Origin: Pseudomonas fluorescens
GTDB taxonomy: Bacteria > Pseudomonadota > Gammaproteobacteria > Pseudomonadales > Pseudomonadaceae
DNA length: 64,000 bases
Assembly (NCBI RefSeq): GCF_001307155.1
Contig: NZ_CP012830.1
Location: 4,586,501 to 4,650,500 of the forward strand
Direction: 5' to 3'
Part shown: positions 1-8,915 of the stretch, one piece after another
Layout: every line of letters starts with the position of its first letter
Position numbering within the stretch: position 1 is the stretch's first letter
The notes under the pieces: generated by a model
What the model saw: the letters and a program-made list of their open reading frames with translations, nothing else
What the model was told of the DNA's origin: nothing
Database searches by the model: none
Position numbers and translations under genes: made by a program

Positions 1-546
1 AAGAATGTCGATGACCGAGTAAAACAGGATCGCCGATTTCAGACCGGACTCACCGGAACCCATGGCGACGAAGACGCCCAGCGCAGAAAAGGCGACCAGG
101 GTATCAATGACCCCACGCCCGCCTTCCAGAAGACCGAACAACCGACCCTGCTCCTGATCGTCACCCAGGTTGCGGATGGCCTTGAGCAGTGAAGGCCAAA
201 AGATGCAATCGGCGCAGACGGCCAACAGGCTGAACACGATCAGCAGGTTGCTGAAGGGCGGGAAGGTCGCAAGGTAGAGCCCCAGGCTGCCGGTGCCGAG
301 CAGGCCGATGGGAATCAGCTTGCGTGTGTCGTACCGGTCCGCCAGCAGGCCGCCGACGACAAACAGCGCGGTGGCGATAATGGCGTTGGCGCTCAGTAGC
401 AAGCCGATTTCAGTATGGGTCAATCCCATGAACGTTTGCATCGGCACATAGAAGGCGTCCTTGAGGTTCGCCAGCTTGTAGATGGTGCCGCCACCGAGGA
501 TGAGAATCAGGAATCTGAGCCATTTGGCCTTGTCACGAGTTGTCAT
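1..546 (-). CDS. MFS transporter, N-terminal part (cut by window edge)
   Basis: The frame opens with ATG at 544-546 (protein begins MTTRDKAKWLRFLILILGGG) and stays open to the window edge, giving 182 residues. Hydrophobic segments alternate with short loops, and the loop after the second helix carries LADRYDTRKL, which fits the conserved loop 2-3 of the major facilitator superfamily. It should be an inner-membrane secondary transporter. The substrate cannot be read from the sequence. It lies 38 bases downstream of the TIM-barrel isomerase on the same strand, so it probably takes up the substrate or an intermediate of that gene. The C-terminal half is outside the window. Confidence 0.85.
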   Translation of the reverse strand, partial: MTTRDKAKWLRFLILILGGGTIYKLANLKDAFYVPMQTFMGLTHTEIGLLLSANAIIATALFVVGGLLADRYDTRKLIPIGLLGTGSLGLYLATFPPFSNLLIVFSLLAVCADCIFWPSLLKAIRNLGDDQEQGRLFGLLEGGRGVIDTLVAFSALGVFVAMGSGESGLKSAILFYSVIDIL

Positions 547-584
547 TATTGTTCTCCAGGCGTGATCGGGTAGTAACGTCAGGT

Positions 585-1664
585 TCAGGCGTTTGCGCGG
601 TTATCCAGGGTCAGTTCGGCCAGGGTCCGGAACTCGGCCAGCAGACCTCGAACATAGGCAACCTGGTTGTTCGCCCAGCGGTGTTCGTCGGCCAGCATTC
701 GCTCCAGCGAGTAGCCGATTGGCAGCGGCGTTTCACTCATTTCCCGATAGGCAATGAACGGGTCGGCGGCCTCGAAGGTCTGGCGGAATGCCGGGGCGAC
801 GTAGTGATTTTCCTGTTCGAGGATGAATGCAATCACTTGCGGGGTTGATTCGCCGAGCATCAGCAATTCGAACAACATGCGTGCGCTGGGCAGGTCATCT
901 TCGTCACAGCCCTGCAGCACGCCGTAATGGCCGAAGCCGTTTTGCTCGGGGACGATGCGCACGCCCTTGAGGTGGGTCTGGCGTATGTGCGGCGCCAGGG
1001 TACGGAGCGCGGGCAGGGGCTGTTCGCAGGCGTTGATCATGTTGCCGAAGTCGAACAAGGCACGCAGTCGAGGATGGTTGAGGCGGTTCAGCAGGTGCGC
1101 GATTTCGGCACTCTTGAGTTCTTCATGCTGCTCGAAGTCGAAGAACAGATCGTGCTCGTCAGCTTGCTGCGCGAGGTAATGCAGGTCTGATTCGATCACG
1201 TCCATGACCCGTGACAGCGTTCCCTCGTAGCGCGAGTAAACGCGGATGTTGCGCACCCCCAGGGCCTTGGCGATTCCGATAACCTGATCGACATCTTTTT
1301 TCAGGGTGCTGCTGATTTCCAGGTGCACATCCAGTCCGAGCGCATGAGCCTTCTCGGCAAACGCTCGAAGTTGCGCGGGTGTCATTTGACTCAGGCTGTT
1401 TTCCTCACCGTCGAGCAAGTGCAGGCTCAGCCCCTGCAACTCGTGGCGATAGGCGAAGTCCAGCAGGTCGGCAGGCGTGACGCGGCCATGGGTGAGGTTG
1501 GTCAGCAAGGGATAGGCATGGGCAAACAGGCGCACCTGCCCAAGTCGGTCGAGCAACTGGCGGGCCAGTGCTTCAGTCAGTGCGGGAGGTGCCCCGGCCT
1601 CGACAGCCTTATGGCTGAGCAAGGCATGGAATCGTTCCTGGATCTTATTGTTCATTCGAGTCAT
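585..1664 (-). CDS. Sugar phosphate isomerase/epimerase (xylose isomerase-like TIM barrel)
   Basis: This 359-residue protein has the alternating beta-alpha pattern of the AP endonuclease 2/xylose isomerase-like family. Candidate metal ligands are spaced as in the family: Glu near 178 (FFDFEQHEEL), Asp 205 (LFDFGNM), His 231 (QTHLKG) and Glu 283/285 (ILEQENH). Such enzymes isomerise or epimerise keto sugars or related hydroxy-keto compounds in the cytoplasm. The true substrate is unknown. It sits between the MocR regulator and an MFS gene on the same strand, so these three may form one unit opposite the dioxygenase operon. The family is large and functionally mixed; members act on inosose, hydroxypyruvate or tagatose. 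Confidence 0.85.
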   Translation of the reverse strand: MTRMNNKIQERFHALLSHKAVEAGAPPALTEALARQLLDRLGQVRLFAHAYPLLTNLTHGRVTPADLLDFAYRHELQGLSLHLLDGEENSLSQMTPAQLRAFAEKAHALGLDVHLEISSTLKKDVDQVIGIAKALGVRNIRVYSRYEGTLSRVMDVIESDLHYLAQQADEHDLFFDFEQHEELKSAEIAHLLNRLNHPRLRALFDFGNMINACEQPLPALRTLAPHIRQTHLKGVRIVPEQNGFGHYGVLQGCDEDDLPSARMLFELLMLGESTPQVIAFILEQENHYVAPAFRQTFEAADPFIAYREMSETPLPIGYSLERMLADEHRWANNQVAYVRGLLAEFRTLAELTLDNRANA

Positions 1665-1767
1665 TCCTGGTTCAGACGCCGGGTCTGCCGGCGCAGCCTT
1701 TATCGCGCCAGTCAGGAACTCTCGATAGATCCATTATCAGTTAAATCATAAGACCACTTGCCTTGCC

Positions 1768-3276
1768 TCAAGTGGCCTGCTGCAGGTAGCCCATGTCGGA
1801 CAAGGCCTGGGCCAGTGCTTCGACGCGCTCCTCGGCCTGGCTTTCAGGCGTGCCGGCAAAGCCGATCAACAGGGCCGGTGGCAGGACATGTTCAAGGCAG
1901 TAGTCGCTCAGGGCATAGGTGTGGATGTTGTGCCGGGCCAGTTCCTTGGCGATGGCATCGTCATCCAGCTCCGCTGGTAACCAGGCGATCAGGTGCATGC
2001 CGGCTTCCACCGGGGTGATCTTGAAGAAACCGCCCAGCCGTTGCTGCAGCTGCTCGACCAGTGCTTTCTGGCGAGCCTGGTACAGCGCACGCATACGGCG
2101 GATGTGCCCAAGGAAGTGGCCTTCGCGCATGAAGTCTGCCGTCACGGCCTGGAGCAGCGTGGGCGGGCTGCGATCCATGACCGCCCGCAAGGTACAGAAG
2201 GGTTCGATCAAGGCCTGCGGCAGTATCACGTAACCCAGTCGTAGCGAGGGGAAGAGCACTTTGCTGAACGTTCCGACATAGATCACCCGAGCCCATTGAT
2301 CCATCGCATAGAGCGCAGGCAGGGGGCGGCCGTTGTAGTGAAACTCACTGTCGCAGTCGTCCTCGATGATCCAGCTTTGGTTGTGCGCAGCCCAGTCGAT
2401 GAGTTCCTGGCGCCGCGCATAACTCATGGTGACGCCCAGCGGATGCTGGCGAGACGGCGTGGTAAACACCAGGCGGGCGTCAGGGCACTGAGCCAGGCCT
2501 TGCTGGATGTCGATCCCCTGTTCGTCGATACGCAGCGGGACCACCAGACCACCCTGGGCCTGGAGCGCGATTCGCGCCGCGATATGCCCCGGATCCTCCA
2601 TCCACACGCTGTCCTGTGGATTGAGCAACAGCATGCCCAGCAGGTTAAAGGCTTGCTGGGCGCCGGAAACGATGACCACTTGCTCGGCACTGCAGTCGAT
2701 GCCTCGGGCATCAAAGACGTATTCGGCAATTGCCTTGCGCAGGGCCAGCAAGCCTTGCAGTTCGCCATAGCCGAGCATGGCCTTGGTCGGCTTGTGCAGG
2801 TGGCGGTTCATCAGGCGCTTCCAGATGTGTTGCGGGAACGCGTCGTAAGTGCTGTGGCTGGGCAGGAACGAGGTAGGGCTTGCCGGATCCCAGTCGGCAT
2901 AGCTAACCCCTCGAAAATGATCGCTGCGCAACGACAGCATGGACTGGCTCAGATCGGACAGGCGGGGAGGCTGGCGCTGCCGTTCATCGTCGGCCACTCC
3001 GCGGTTTTCCCACTCATTGCCGACATAGGTACCGGCCCCGGTCCGTGACGCCAGAAAACCCTCGGCAATCAGCTGATCGAAGGCATTGAGGATGGTGATT
3101 CGCGACAGTGCGAGCTCTTTGCTCAAGGTCCGGGTTGACGGCAGGCGTACGCCCCCTTGAATTCTTCCACTGAGAACCTGTTGGCGAATCTGCAAATAGA
3201 GTTGGCGGTACAGGGGGATGGAGCTGGCACGGTCCAGCTCAATACCCGACAGCAGCAAACCTGCAGGGGATTTCAT
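1768..3276 (-). CDS. MocR-family transcriptional regulator (GntR HTH + aminotransferase domain)
   Basis: The N-terminal 70 residues form a GntR winged helix (IPLYRQLYLQIRQQVLSG, then LPSTRTLSKELALSRITI). The rest is a fold-type I aminotransferase domain with the PLP lysine motif GTFSKVLFPSLRLGY. MocR proteins usually bind PLP and regulate an adjacent operon, often for amino-group-containing metabolites. The start chosen is ATG at 3274-3276 (MKSPAGLL), giving 502 residues, because the longer frame begins with TTG at 3339 and adds a low-complexity leader. The gene is divergent from the quinone oxidoreductase operon across about 245 bases and is its likely regulator. Confidence 0.9.
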   Translation of the reverse strand: MKSPAGLLLSGIELDRASSIPLYRQLYLQIRQQVLSGRIQGGVRLPSTRTLSKELALSRITILNAFDQLIAEGFLASRTGAGTYVGNEWENRGVADDERQRQPPRLSDLSQSMLSLRSDHFRGVSYADWDPASPTSFLPSHSTYDAFPQHIWKRLMNRHLHKPTKAMLGYGELQGLLALRKAIAEYVFDARGIDCSAEQVVIVSGAQQAFNLLGMLLLNPQDSVWMEDPGHIAARIALQAQGGLVVPLRIDEQGIDIQQGLAQCPDARLVFTTPSRQHPLGVTMSYARRQELIDWAAHNQSWIIEDDCDSEFHYNGRPLPALYAMDQWARVIYVGTFSKVLFPSLRLGYVILPQALIEPFCTLRAVMDRSPPTLLQAVTADFMREGHFLGHIRRMRALYQARQKALVEQLQQRLGGFFKITPVEAGMHLIAWLPAELDDDAIAKELARHNIHTYALSDYCLEHVLPPALLIGFAGTPESQAEERVEALAQALSDMGYLQQAT

Positions 3277-3522
3277 GACTTGCTCGTCTGGATGGGGAGT
3301 GGTTTGACCTGGAACACCGTCAGGCACCGAGGTGCGCAAGGGTATCGAGAGGCACTGGATAAGTCATCCATCGCAGGCGTTGATGCCGCGCCCCAGGTAG
3401 CTGTCACGAAATGAAAAGCCATTGTCGTCTGATGAGAAGCGGCCCGTCAGACGGCGTCCTAGAGTCCAATCAGCGCCAATCGACGCGACACGCCAATATT
3501 GCAGACTGGAGAATAAGACAAC
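3277..3522. promoter_or_regulatory. Divergent intergenic region between mocR-type gene and the catabolic operon
   Basis: This region must hold both divergent promoters. It includes a short perfect inverted repeat CCGTC-A-GACGG at 3444-3454, a plausible but unproven operator half-site pair. I could not assign clear -35/-10 boxes. A usable ribosome site (GGAGAA) precedes the ATG at 3523. Confidence 0.35.
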
Positions 3523-4503
3523 ATGGCCAAAGCCGTACGCTTCTACGAAACCGGTGGTCCCGACGTTCTTCGTTATGAAGAGGTCGACGTCGGCGAACCC
3601 GGTCCAGGCCAGGTCCGTCTTCGTCATGTGGCAGTCGGCCTGAACTATGCCGACACCTACTTTCGCAATGGCACTTACCCGATTCCGATGCCCAATGGCA
3701 TGGGGGTTGAAGCTTCCGGTGTGGTCCAGGCCATCGGCGAGGGGGTTACCAACGTACAGGTCGGCGACCGCGTCACCTACACCGGGTTTCTCAATACATT
3801 GGGTGCCTACAGCACCGAGCGGCTGATCCCGGCCGCGCCGCTGATCAAGCTGCCGGAAACCATCAGTTTCGAGACGGCCGCGGCCATGACCATGCGCGGC
3901 CTGACATCGTCGTACCTGATGCGGCGCATTTACGATTTCAAGGCTGGCGACAGCATTTTGCTACACGCTGCTGCCGGTGGTGTGGGCCTGATCGTTTCGC
4001 AATGGGCCAAGCTGCTCGGCCTGACGGTCATCGGTACCGTGTCCACCGAGGTCAAGGGTGAAATCGCCCGGGCCCATGGTTGCGACCATGTCATCAATTA
4101 CAGCCATGAAGACGTCGCCCAGCGCGTTCGCGAATTGACGGACGGCGTCGGGGTCAACGTGGTGTTCGACAGTGTTGGCAAGAATACTTTCATGGGCTCC
4201 CTGGATTCGCTCAAGCGCCGCGGCCTGATGGTCTGCGTCGGCACGGCGTCCGGCCCGATCCCGGCGTTCGATCCGGTGCTGCTGGCGATGAAAGGCTCGC
4301 TGTTCATGACCCGCCCGGCTTTGGCGGACTACATCGCCGACCCGGCGGAAAAAGCCGCCCTGGCGGGTGAACTGTTCGACCTCGTCGGCAGCGGTCGAAT
4401 CAAGATCGAGATTAACCAGCACTATGCCTTGCAGGACGCCGTGCAGGCTCATCGCGACCTGGAGTCACGCAAGACCACGGGTTCATCAATCTTCGTCATT
4501 TAA
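3523..4503 (+). CDS. Zinc-independent quinone oxidoreductase (MDR family, Qor-like)
   Basis: This 326-residue protein has a GroES-like N-terminal domain followed by a Rossmann fold. The nucleotide motif AAAGGVGLIVSQWAKLLG lies near residues 149-166, and VVFDSVGKNTF follows the second half of the fold. It lacks the zinc ligands of alcohol dehydrogenases, which fits NADPH:quinone oxidoreductases and enoyl reductases. It probably reduces an unsaturated or quinoid intermediate in the cytoplasm. It is the first gene of the plus-strand operon, 14 bases before the dioxygenase gene. Confidence 0.9.
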   Translation: MAKAVRFYETGGPDVLRYEEVDVGEPGPGQVRLRHVAVGLNYADTYFRNGTYPIPMPNGMGVEASGVVQAIGEGVTNVQVGDRVTYTGFLNTLGAYSTERLIPAAPLIKLPETISFETAAAMTMRGLTSSYLMRRIYDFKAGDSILLHAAAGGVGLIVSQWAKLLGLTVIGTVSTEVKGEIARAHGCDHVINYSHEDVAQRVRELTDGVGVNVVFDSVGKNTFMGSLDSLKRRGLMVCVGTASGPIPAFDPVLLAMKGSLFMTRPALADYIADPAEKAALAGELFDLVGSGRIKIEINQHYALQDAVQAHRDLESRKTTGSSIFVI

Positions 4504-4517
4504 GGGAGTCGCCCTCC

Positions 4518-5366
4518 ATGAAAGTCGAACAGTTGACCTGCAGCATTGGCGCGGAACTGATTGGCGTGAACCTCGCTGACGCCCTCCATGACGACGGTCT
4601 TTTTGCCGAGATTCGGGTTCAGTTGCTCAAGCATCGGGTGGTGTTCCTGCGTGATCAGGACATCAGCCGCGCCGAGCATGTGGCCTTCGCCCGTCGCTTC
4701 GGCGAGCTGGAGGATCATCCGGTGGCTGGCAGTGACCCGGATCATCCAGGCCTGGTGCGCATCTACAAAAGTCCGGACCAGCCGGTGGACCGCTACGAGA
4801 ACGCCTGGCACACCGATGCGACCTGGCGCGAGGCGCCGCCGATGGGCTGCGTATTGCGCTGTGTGGAGTGTCCACCGGTTGGGGGCGACACCATGTGGGC
4901 CAACATGGTGGAGGCTTACGCGCGCTTGCCGGATGACATCAAGGTGAAGATTGCCGATCTGCGTGCGCGCCACAGTATCGAAGCAAGCTTTGGTGCCGCC
5001 ATGCCGATCGAAAAACGCCTGGCGCTCAAGGCGATGTACCCGGATGCCGAGCACCCGGTGGTGCGTACCCACCCGGAAACCGGGGAAAAGGTGCTGTTCG
5101 TCAACGCCTTTACCACCCACTTGAGTAACTACCACACCCCTGAGCGGGTACGTTTTGGCCAGGACGCCAACCCCGGCGCGAGCGAGTTGCTGCGCTACCT
5201 GATCAGCCAGGCGTACATCCCCGAGTATCAGGTGCGCTGGCGCTGGAAACCCAACAGCATCGCCATCTGGGACAACCGCAGTACCCAGCATTACGCCGTC
5301 ATGGATTACCCGCCGTGCCACCGCAAGATGGAACGTGCCGGGATCATCGGCGACAAGACTTACTGA
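4518..5366 (+). CDS. TauD/TfdA family Fe(II)/2-oxoglutarate dioxygenase
   Basis: The 282-residue protein has the full iron and co-substrate set: His98 and Asp100 in NAWHTDATW, a distal His258 in WDNRSTQHYAV, and Arg residues at 269/273 (HRKMERAGI) that bind the 2-oxoglutarate carboxylate. The family hydroxylates a carbon next to a leaving group, for example releasing sulfite from taurine or glyoxylate from 2,4-D. The substrate here is not known. TauD itself is similar in length, but position-specific taurine residues cannot be judged without an alignment. It lies in an operon with BKACE and a YeiH-type exporter, which makes a sulfonate or a related C-X cleavage worth considering. Confidence 0.9.
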   Translation: MKVEQLTCSIGAELIGVNLADALHDDGLFAEIRVQLLKHRVVFLRDQDISRAEHVAFARRFGELEDHPVAGSDPDHPGLVRIYKSPDQPVDRYENAWHTDATWREAPPMGCVLRCVECPPVGGDTMWANMVEAYARLPDDIKVKIADLRARHSIEASFGAAMPIEKRLALKAMYPDAEHPVVRTHPETGEKVLFVNAFTTHLSNYHTPERVRFGQDANPGASELLRYLISQAYIPEYQVRWRWKPNSIAIWDNRSTQHYAVMDYPPCHRKMERAGIIGDKTY

Positions 5367-5453
5367 TCGACCGTCTCTGCATTCGCACTCGCACTCACGC
5401 TTGCCCGGGGCACGACCCGAGCGTGCGGACAACCATAATAAAAGGAGTAACTC

Positions 5454-6506
5454 ATGCAATTCTTCGACGATTCCCTGCACCCGGAAAACATGGAAAAAGT
5501 TGTCATCACCGTGGCCCCGTATGGCCCTGAGTGGATGCCGGAAGACTTCCCCGAAGACATCCCGCTGACCATGGATGAGCAAGTGCAGAAGGCGGTCGAT
5601 TGCTATGAGGCCGGTGCCACGGTGTTGCACCTGCATGTGCGCGAACTGGACGGCAAGGGTTCCAAGCGCCTGTCCAAGTTCAACGAGTTGATCGCCGGTG
5701 TGCGCGAAGCCGTGCCGGACATGATCATCCAGGTCGGTGGTTCGATTTCCTTCGCGCCCGAAAGCGATGGTGAAGCCGCCAAGTGGCTGTCTGACGATAC
5801 GCGCCACATGCTGGCGGATCTGACGCCAAAACCGGATCAGGTCACCGTGGCGATCAACACCACGCAGATGAACATCATGGAACTGCTGTATCCGGAATAC
5901 CTGGAAGGCACGTCCCTGGCGAATCCGGCCTATCAGGCCGCCTACAGCGAGATGACCGTACCAGCAGGCCCGGCCTGGGTGGCGGAGCATTTGCGGCGGC
6001 TGATGGCGGCGGGTGTGCAGCCGCATTTCCAGCTGACCGGCATGCATGCCATGGAAACCCTGGAGCGCCTGGTGCGCAAGGGCGTGTACATGGGGCCGTT
6101 GAACCTGACCTGGATCGGCATCGGCGGTGGTTTCGATGGCCCCAATCCGTTCAACTTCTTCAACTTTGTCCACCGCGCGCCGGACGGCTGCACCTTGACC
6201 GCCGAATCGCTGCTCAAGAACGTGCTGCCGTTCAATGTCATGGCGCTGTCCATGGGGTTGCACCCACGCGTGGGTATCGAAGACACGATCATTGATCAGA
6301 AGGGCAGACGTTTCAGCTCCGTGCAGCAGATCGAGCAAACCGTGCGTGTCGCCCATGAGCTGGGGCGCGAAATCGCCAGCGGCAAAGAAGCCCGTGAGAT
6401 CTACCGCATCGGTGTGCAGTACCAGAGTATCGAAGAAACCCTGTTGGCCAACGGCATGGCCCCCAACCGCAAGGCTGGCCAGAAAGGTGTGCCGCAACGC
6501 GGCTGA
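5454..6506 (+). CDS. BKACE family beta-keto acid cleavage enzyme (DUF849)
   Basis: This 350-residue protein belongs to the family of 3-keto-5-aminohexanoate cleavage enzyme (Kce). The zinc-binding HxH is seen as LHLHVRE at about residues 58-64. Family members condense acetyl-CoA with a beta-keto acid to give acetoacetate and a new acyl-CoA. The protein is longer than typical Kce enzymes (about 270-310 residues), with extra C-terminal sequence rich in charge. A good ribosome site (AAAGGAG) precedes the ATG. Being between a dioxygenase and an MFS transporter, it probably cleaves a beta-keto intermediate made by the upstream oxidoreductase or dioxygenase. The substrate side chain is unknown. Confidence 0.88.
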   Translation: MQFFDDSLHPENMEKVVITVAPYGPEWMPEDFPEDIPLTMDEQVQKAVDCYEAGATVLHLHVRELDGKGSKRLSKFNELIAGVREAVPDMIIQVGGSISFAPESDGEAAKWLSDDTRHMLADLTPKPDQVTVAINTTQMNIMELLYPEYLEGTSLANPAYQAAYSEMTVPAGPAWVAEHLRRLMAAGVQPHFQLTGMHAMETLERLVRKGVYMGPLNLTWIGIGGGFDGPNPFNFFNFVHRAPDGCTLTAESLLKNVLPFNVMALSMGLHPRVGIEDTIIDQKGRRFSSVQQIEQTVRVAHELGREIASGKEAREIYRIGVQYQSIEETLLANGMAPNRKAGQKGVPQRG

Positions 6507-6598
6507 CCGGCAACAAAGGCGGGAGGCCGATGGCCTTCCGTTCGCTGCATTGCAACACGCTCGATAACAACAATAAAACAAAGTTTCGAGGAGGCTGC

Positions 6599-7930
6599 AT
6601 GGCCTTTCACCCAATCGCCGCGGACGATGACGACGCCAGTGGTGTCGGTATTGCGCGCCAATATGCCTGGATTGTCTTTGCACTGACGTTCGGCTTGTTG
6701 ATTTCCGATTACATGTCGCGTCAGGTGCTGAACGCGGTGTTCCCGATGCTCAAGGGCGAGTGGGCCCTGAGCGACGGCCAGCTCGGCCTGCTCAGTGGCA
6801 TTGTCGCCTTGATGGTGGGGCTGCTGACATTTCCGCTGTCGTTGCTGGCGGATCGCTTCGGTCGGGTAAAAAGCCTGGCGCTGATGGCCCTGTTGTGGAG
6901 CCTCGCCACCCTGGGCTGCGCCTTGGCGCAGGACTACCAGCAGATGTTTATAGCCCGGTTCATGGTGGGTGTTGGCGAAGCGGCTTACGGCAGCGTCGGT
7001 ATCGCGGTAGTGATTTCGGTCTTTCCCAAACACATGCGCGCCACCCTGGCCAGCGCCTTCATGGCAGGTGGCATGTTCGGCTCGGTGCTGGGTATGGCTC
7101 TGGGCGGTGTACTCGCTGCCAAGTTGGGCTGGCGCTGGTCGTTCGCCGGCATGGCGCTGTTCGGCCTGCTGCTGGCGGTGCTTTACCCGATCATCGTCAA
7201 GGAAGCGCGCATCGCCCCGCAACGCGCGGCTCAAGCGGCGAACAAGGTGGCTGCCGCCGTCAAGCGCCCGCTGAGTACGCTGTGTTCCAGCCCTTCAGTG
7301 ATCGCGGCCTATATCGGCAGTGGCTTGCAACTGTTCGTCGGTGGCACCGTGATTGTGTGGATGCCCAGCTACCTCAATCGTTATTACGACATGGCAACGG
7401 ACAAGGCCGGCGGTGTCGCGGCGATCATCGTGCTGTGCAGCGGTGCGGGGATGATTCTGTGCGGCATGCTCAGCGACCGGCTGTGTCGGCACTCGCCGGA
7501 GCGCAAGGTCGCCCTGGCCATCGCTTATTGCCTGGGTAGTTGCCTGTTGCTGTCGGCGGCGTTCGCCTTGCCGGCGGGGCCTGCGCAATTGGCGCTGATC
7601 TGCCTGGGCATGCTGATTGCCGCTGGCACCACCGGACCTGCCGGGGCGATGGTTGCCAACCTGACCCACCATTCGGTCCACGGCACGGCCTTCGCCACGC
7701 TGACCCTGGCCAACAATATGCTCGGTCTGGCCCCGGGGCCATTCATCACCGGCAGGGTGTCTGACGTCATCGGCTTGCAGGCTGCTTTTCAATGGGTGCC
7801 GCTGGTCAGCATCGCGGCAGCGGCGGTGTTCTTTTATGCCAAGTGTCATTACCACAAGGATATCGCCCGGCTTGCGGGTGAGCGGGTCAACGATTCGATT
7901 AGTGAAGCTGTGTCAGAGGTGAAGGTGTGA
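6599..7930 (+). CDS. MFS transporter (ACS-like anion/cation symporter)
   Basis: The start is set at ATG 6599, preceded by a strong CGAGGAGG at 6588-6595, rather than the longer in-frame start at 6530. The 443-residue product has about 12 hydrophobic helices and the loop motif LLADRFGRVKSL after the second helix. It should import the operon's substrate, probably a carboxylate or zwitterion, since the ACS-type MFS group handles such ions. Its stop overlaps the GTG of the next gene (GTGA at 7927-7930), showing translational coupling. Confidence 0.88.
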   Translation: MAFHPIAADDDDASGVGIARQYAWIVFALTFGLLISDYMSRQVLNAVFPMLKGEWALSDGQLGLLSGIVALMVGLLTFPLSLLADRFGRVKSLALMALLWSLATLGCALAQDYQQMFIARFMVGVGEAAYGSVGIAVVISVFPKHMRATLASAFMAGGMFGSVLGMALGGVLAAKLGWRWSFAGMALFGLLLAVLYPIIVKEARIAPQRAAQAANKVAAAVKRPLSTLCSSPSVIAAYIGSGLQLFVGGTVIVWMPSYLNRYYDMATDKAGGVAAIIVLCSGAGMILCGMLSDRLCRHSPERKVALAIAYCLGSCLLLSAAFALPAGPAQLALICLGMLIAAGTTGPAGAMVANLTHHSVHGTAFATLTLANNMLGLAPGPFITGRVSDVIGLQAAFQWVPLVSIAAAAVFFYAKCHYHKDIARLAGERVNDSISEAVSEVKV

Positions 7931-8592
7931 GCGGTCGTTTACGGATTGACGTGTTCTTCGATTTTATCTGCCCGTGGTGCCTGATCGGTAAGCGCCAACT
8001 GGAATGTGCGCAGGATTTGCTGCGCATCCAGCAACCGGAGGTGGATATCACTACGGTGTGGCACGGGGTGCAGTTGTTGCCACAACTGCCGGTACAAGGT
8101 GAGCCCTTCGCCGAGTTCTATCTCAAGCGTCTGGGCAGCGCCGAAGCCGTACGCATGCGCCAGGCCCAGGTGCAGCAGGCCGCGATGGCGGTGGGGGTGC
8201 CCATCGACCTGAGCCGCATCGCCACCATGCCCAATACTGCTGATGCCCATCGCTTGCTGGAGCGTGCCACTGTGCTGGGCAGTACGGCACAACGTGATGT
8301 CTTGCTTGAGCGTCTGTTCGCTGCCTACTTCCAGTACGGCGAGGACCTGGGTTGCCCTGAGACCTTGATCGCCATCGCCCGGGCGTGTGGCTTCGACGCT
8401 GATGCCATGGCCTCCGTTCTGCAAGGTGACGGCGATCCTTACGTCGGCAACGAGGCAGGCGCTGGCAGCGGTGTGCCGTGTTTTCAATTCGACCGCCGTC
8501 TGACGGTGGTCGGCGCGCAGCCTGCCGACGTATTGCTTGGCGTCATGGGCGAAGCCTTGCTCGATAGCCATCGCTCACGGTTGCCAGCATGA
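7927..8592 (+). CDS. DsbA-family oxidoreductase (FrnE / HCCA isomerase-like)
   Basis: This 221-residue thioredoxin-fold protein has a CPWC motif at residues 15-18 and a GVPCF cis-proline loop near residue 180. It lacks a signal peptide, so it acts in the cytoplasm, unlike periplasmic DsbA. Relatives include FrnE and 2-hydroxychromene-2-carboxylate isomerase, which act on glutathione adducts or on polyketide/aromatic rings. It starts with GTG overlapping the stop of the MFS gene and ends in an ATGA overlap with the Rieske gene. In this operon it may isomerise or reduce an intermediate with glutathione. Confidence 0.85.
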   Translation: MSGRLRIDVFFDFICPWCLIGKRQLECAQDLLRIQQPEVDITTVWHGVQLLPQLPVQGEPFAEFYLKRLGSAEAVRMRQAQVQQAAMAVGVPIDLSRIATMPNTADAHRLLERATVLGSTAQRDVLLERLFAAYFQYGEDLGCPETLIAIARACGFDADAMASVLQGDGDPYVGNEAGAGSGVPCFQFDRRLTVVGAQPADVLLGVMGEALLDSHRSRLPA

Positions 8593-8915
8593 ATCGGCGT
8601 GTACCCGTACCTGCCGGAAAACTCCCGCAGGCGGGTGGCCGTGCGCTAATTGAATTCGAGAGTAAAAGCCTGGCGTTGTTCAACGTCGAGGGCGACTTGT
8701 TCGCCATCGACGACAGCTGCCCGCATCAGGGCGCCTCGCTGTGCGGCGGGCGCCTTGAGGGGAGGGTGATTCAATGCGGCGCCCATGGCCTGCGCTTCGA
8801 TCTGCGCAGCGGCTACCTGCTCAATTCAACCCAACTCAAAGTCGCCAGCTACCCGGTCGAGGTCGTCGACGGCCAGACTTTCATCGTCATCATTTCTGAG
8901 GAGTCCGCGCCATGA
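8589..8915 (+). CDS. Rieske [2Fe-2S] domain protein
   Basis: The 108-residue protein is a stand-alone Rieske domain. Cluster ligands are Cys44 and His46 (DDSCPHQGAS) and Cys63 and His66 (IQCGAHGLRF). Such small Rieske ferredoxins donate electrons to dioxygenases or nitrite-reductase-type enzymes. It overlaps both neighbours by ATGA, so it is made with the DsbA-like protein and the exporter. The TauD enzyme of the operon does not need a ferredoxin. The partner could therefore be encoded elsewhere, or the protein may be a sensor or a subunit of a redox complex. Confidence 0.9.
   Translation: MNRRVPVPAGKLPQAGGRALIEFESKSLALFNVEGDLFAIDDSCPHQGASLCGGRLEGRVIQCGAHGLRFDLRSGYLLNSTQLKVASYPVEVVDGQTFIVIISEESAP

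Noticed and set aside
4500..6683. A 727-codon open frame on the minus strand
   Set aside because: It runs antisense to the dioxygenase and BKACE genes, both with intact motifs, and its composition (many His, Arg, Gly) is typical of a shadow frame in GC-rich DNA.
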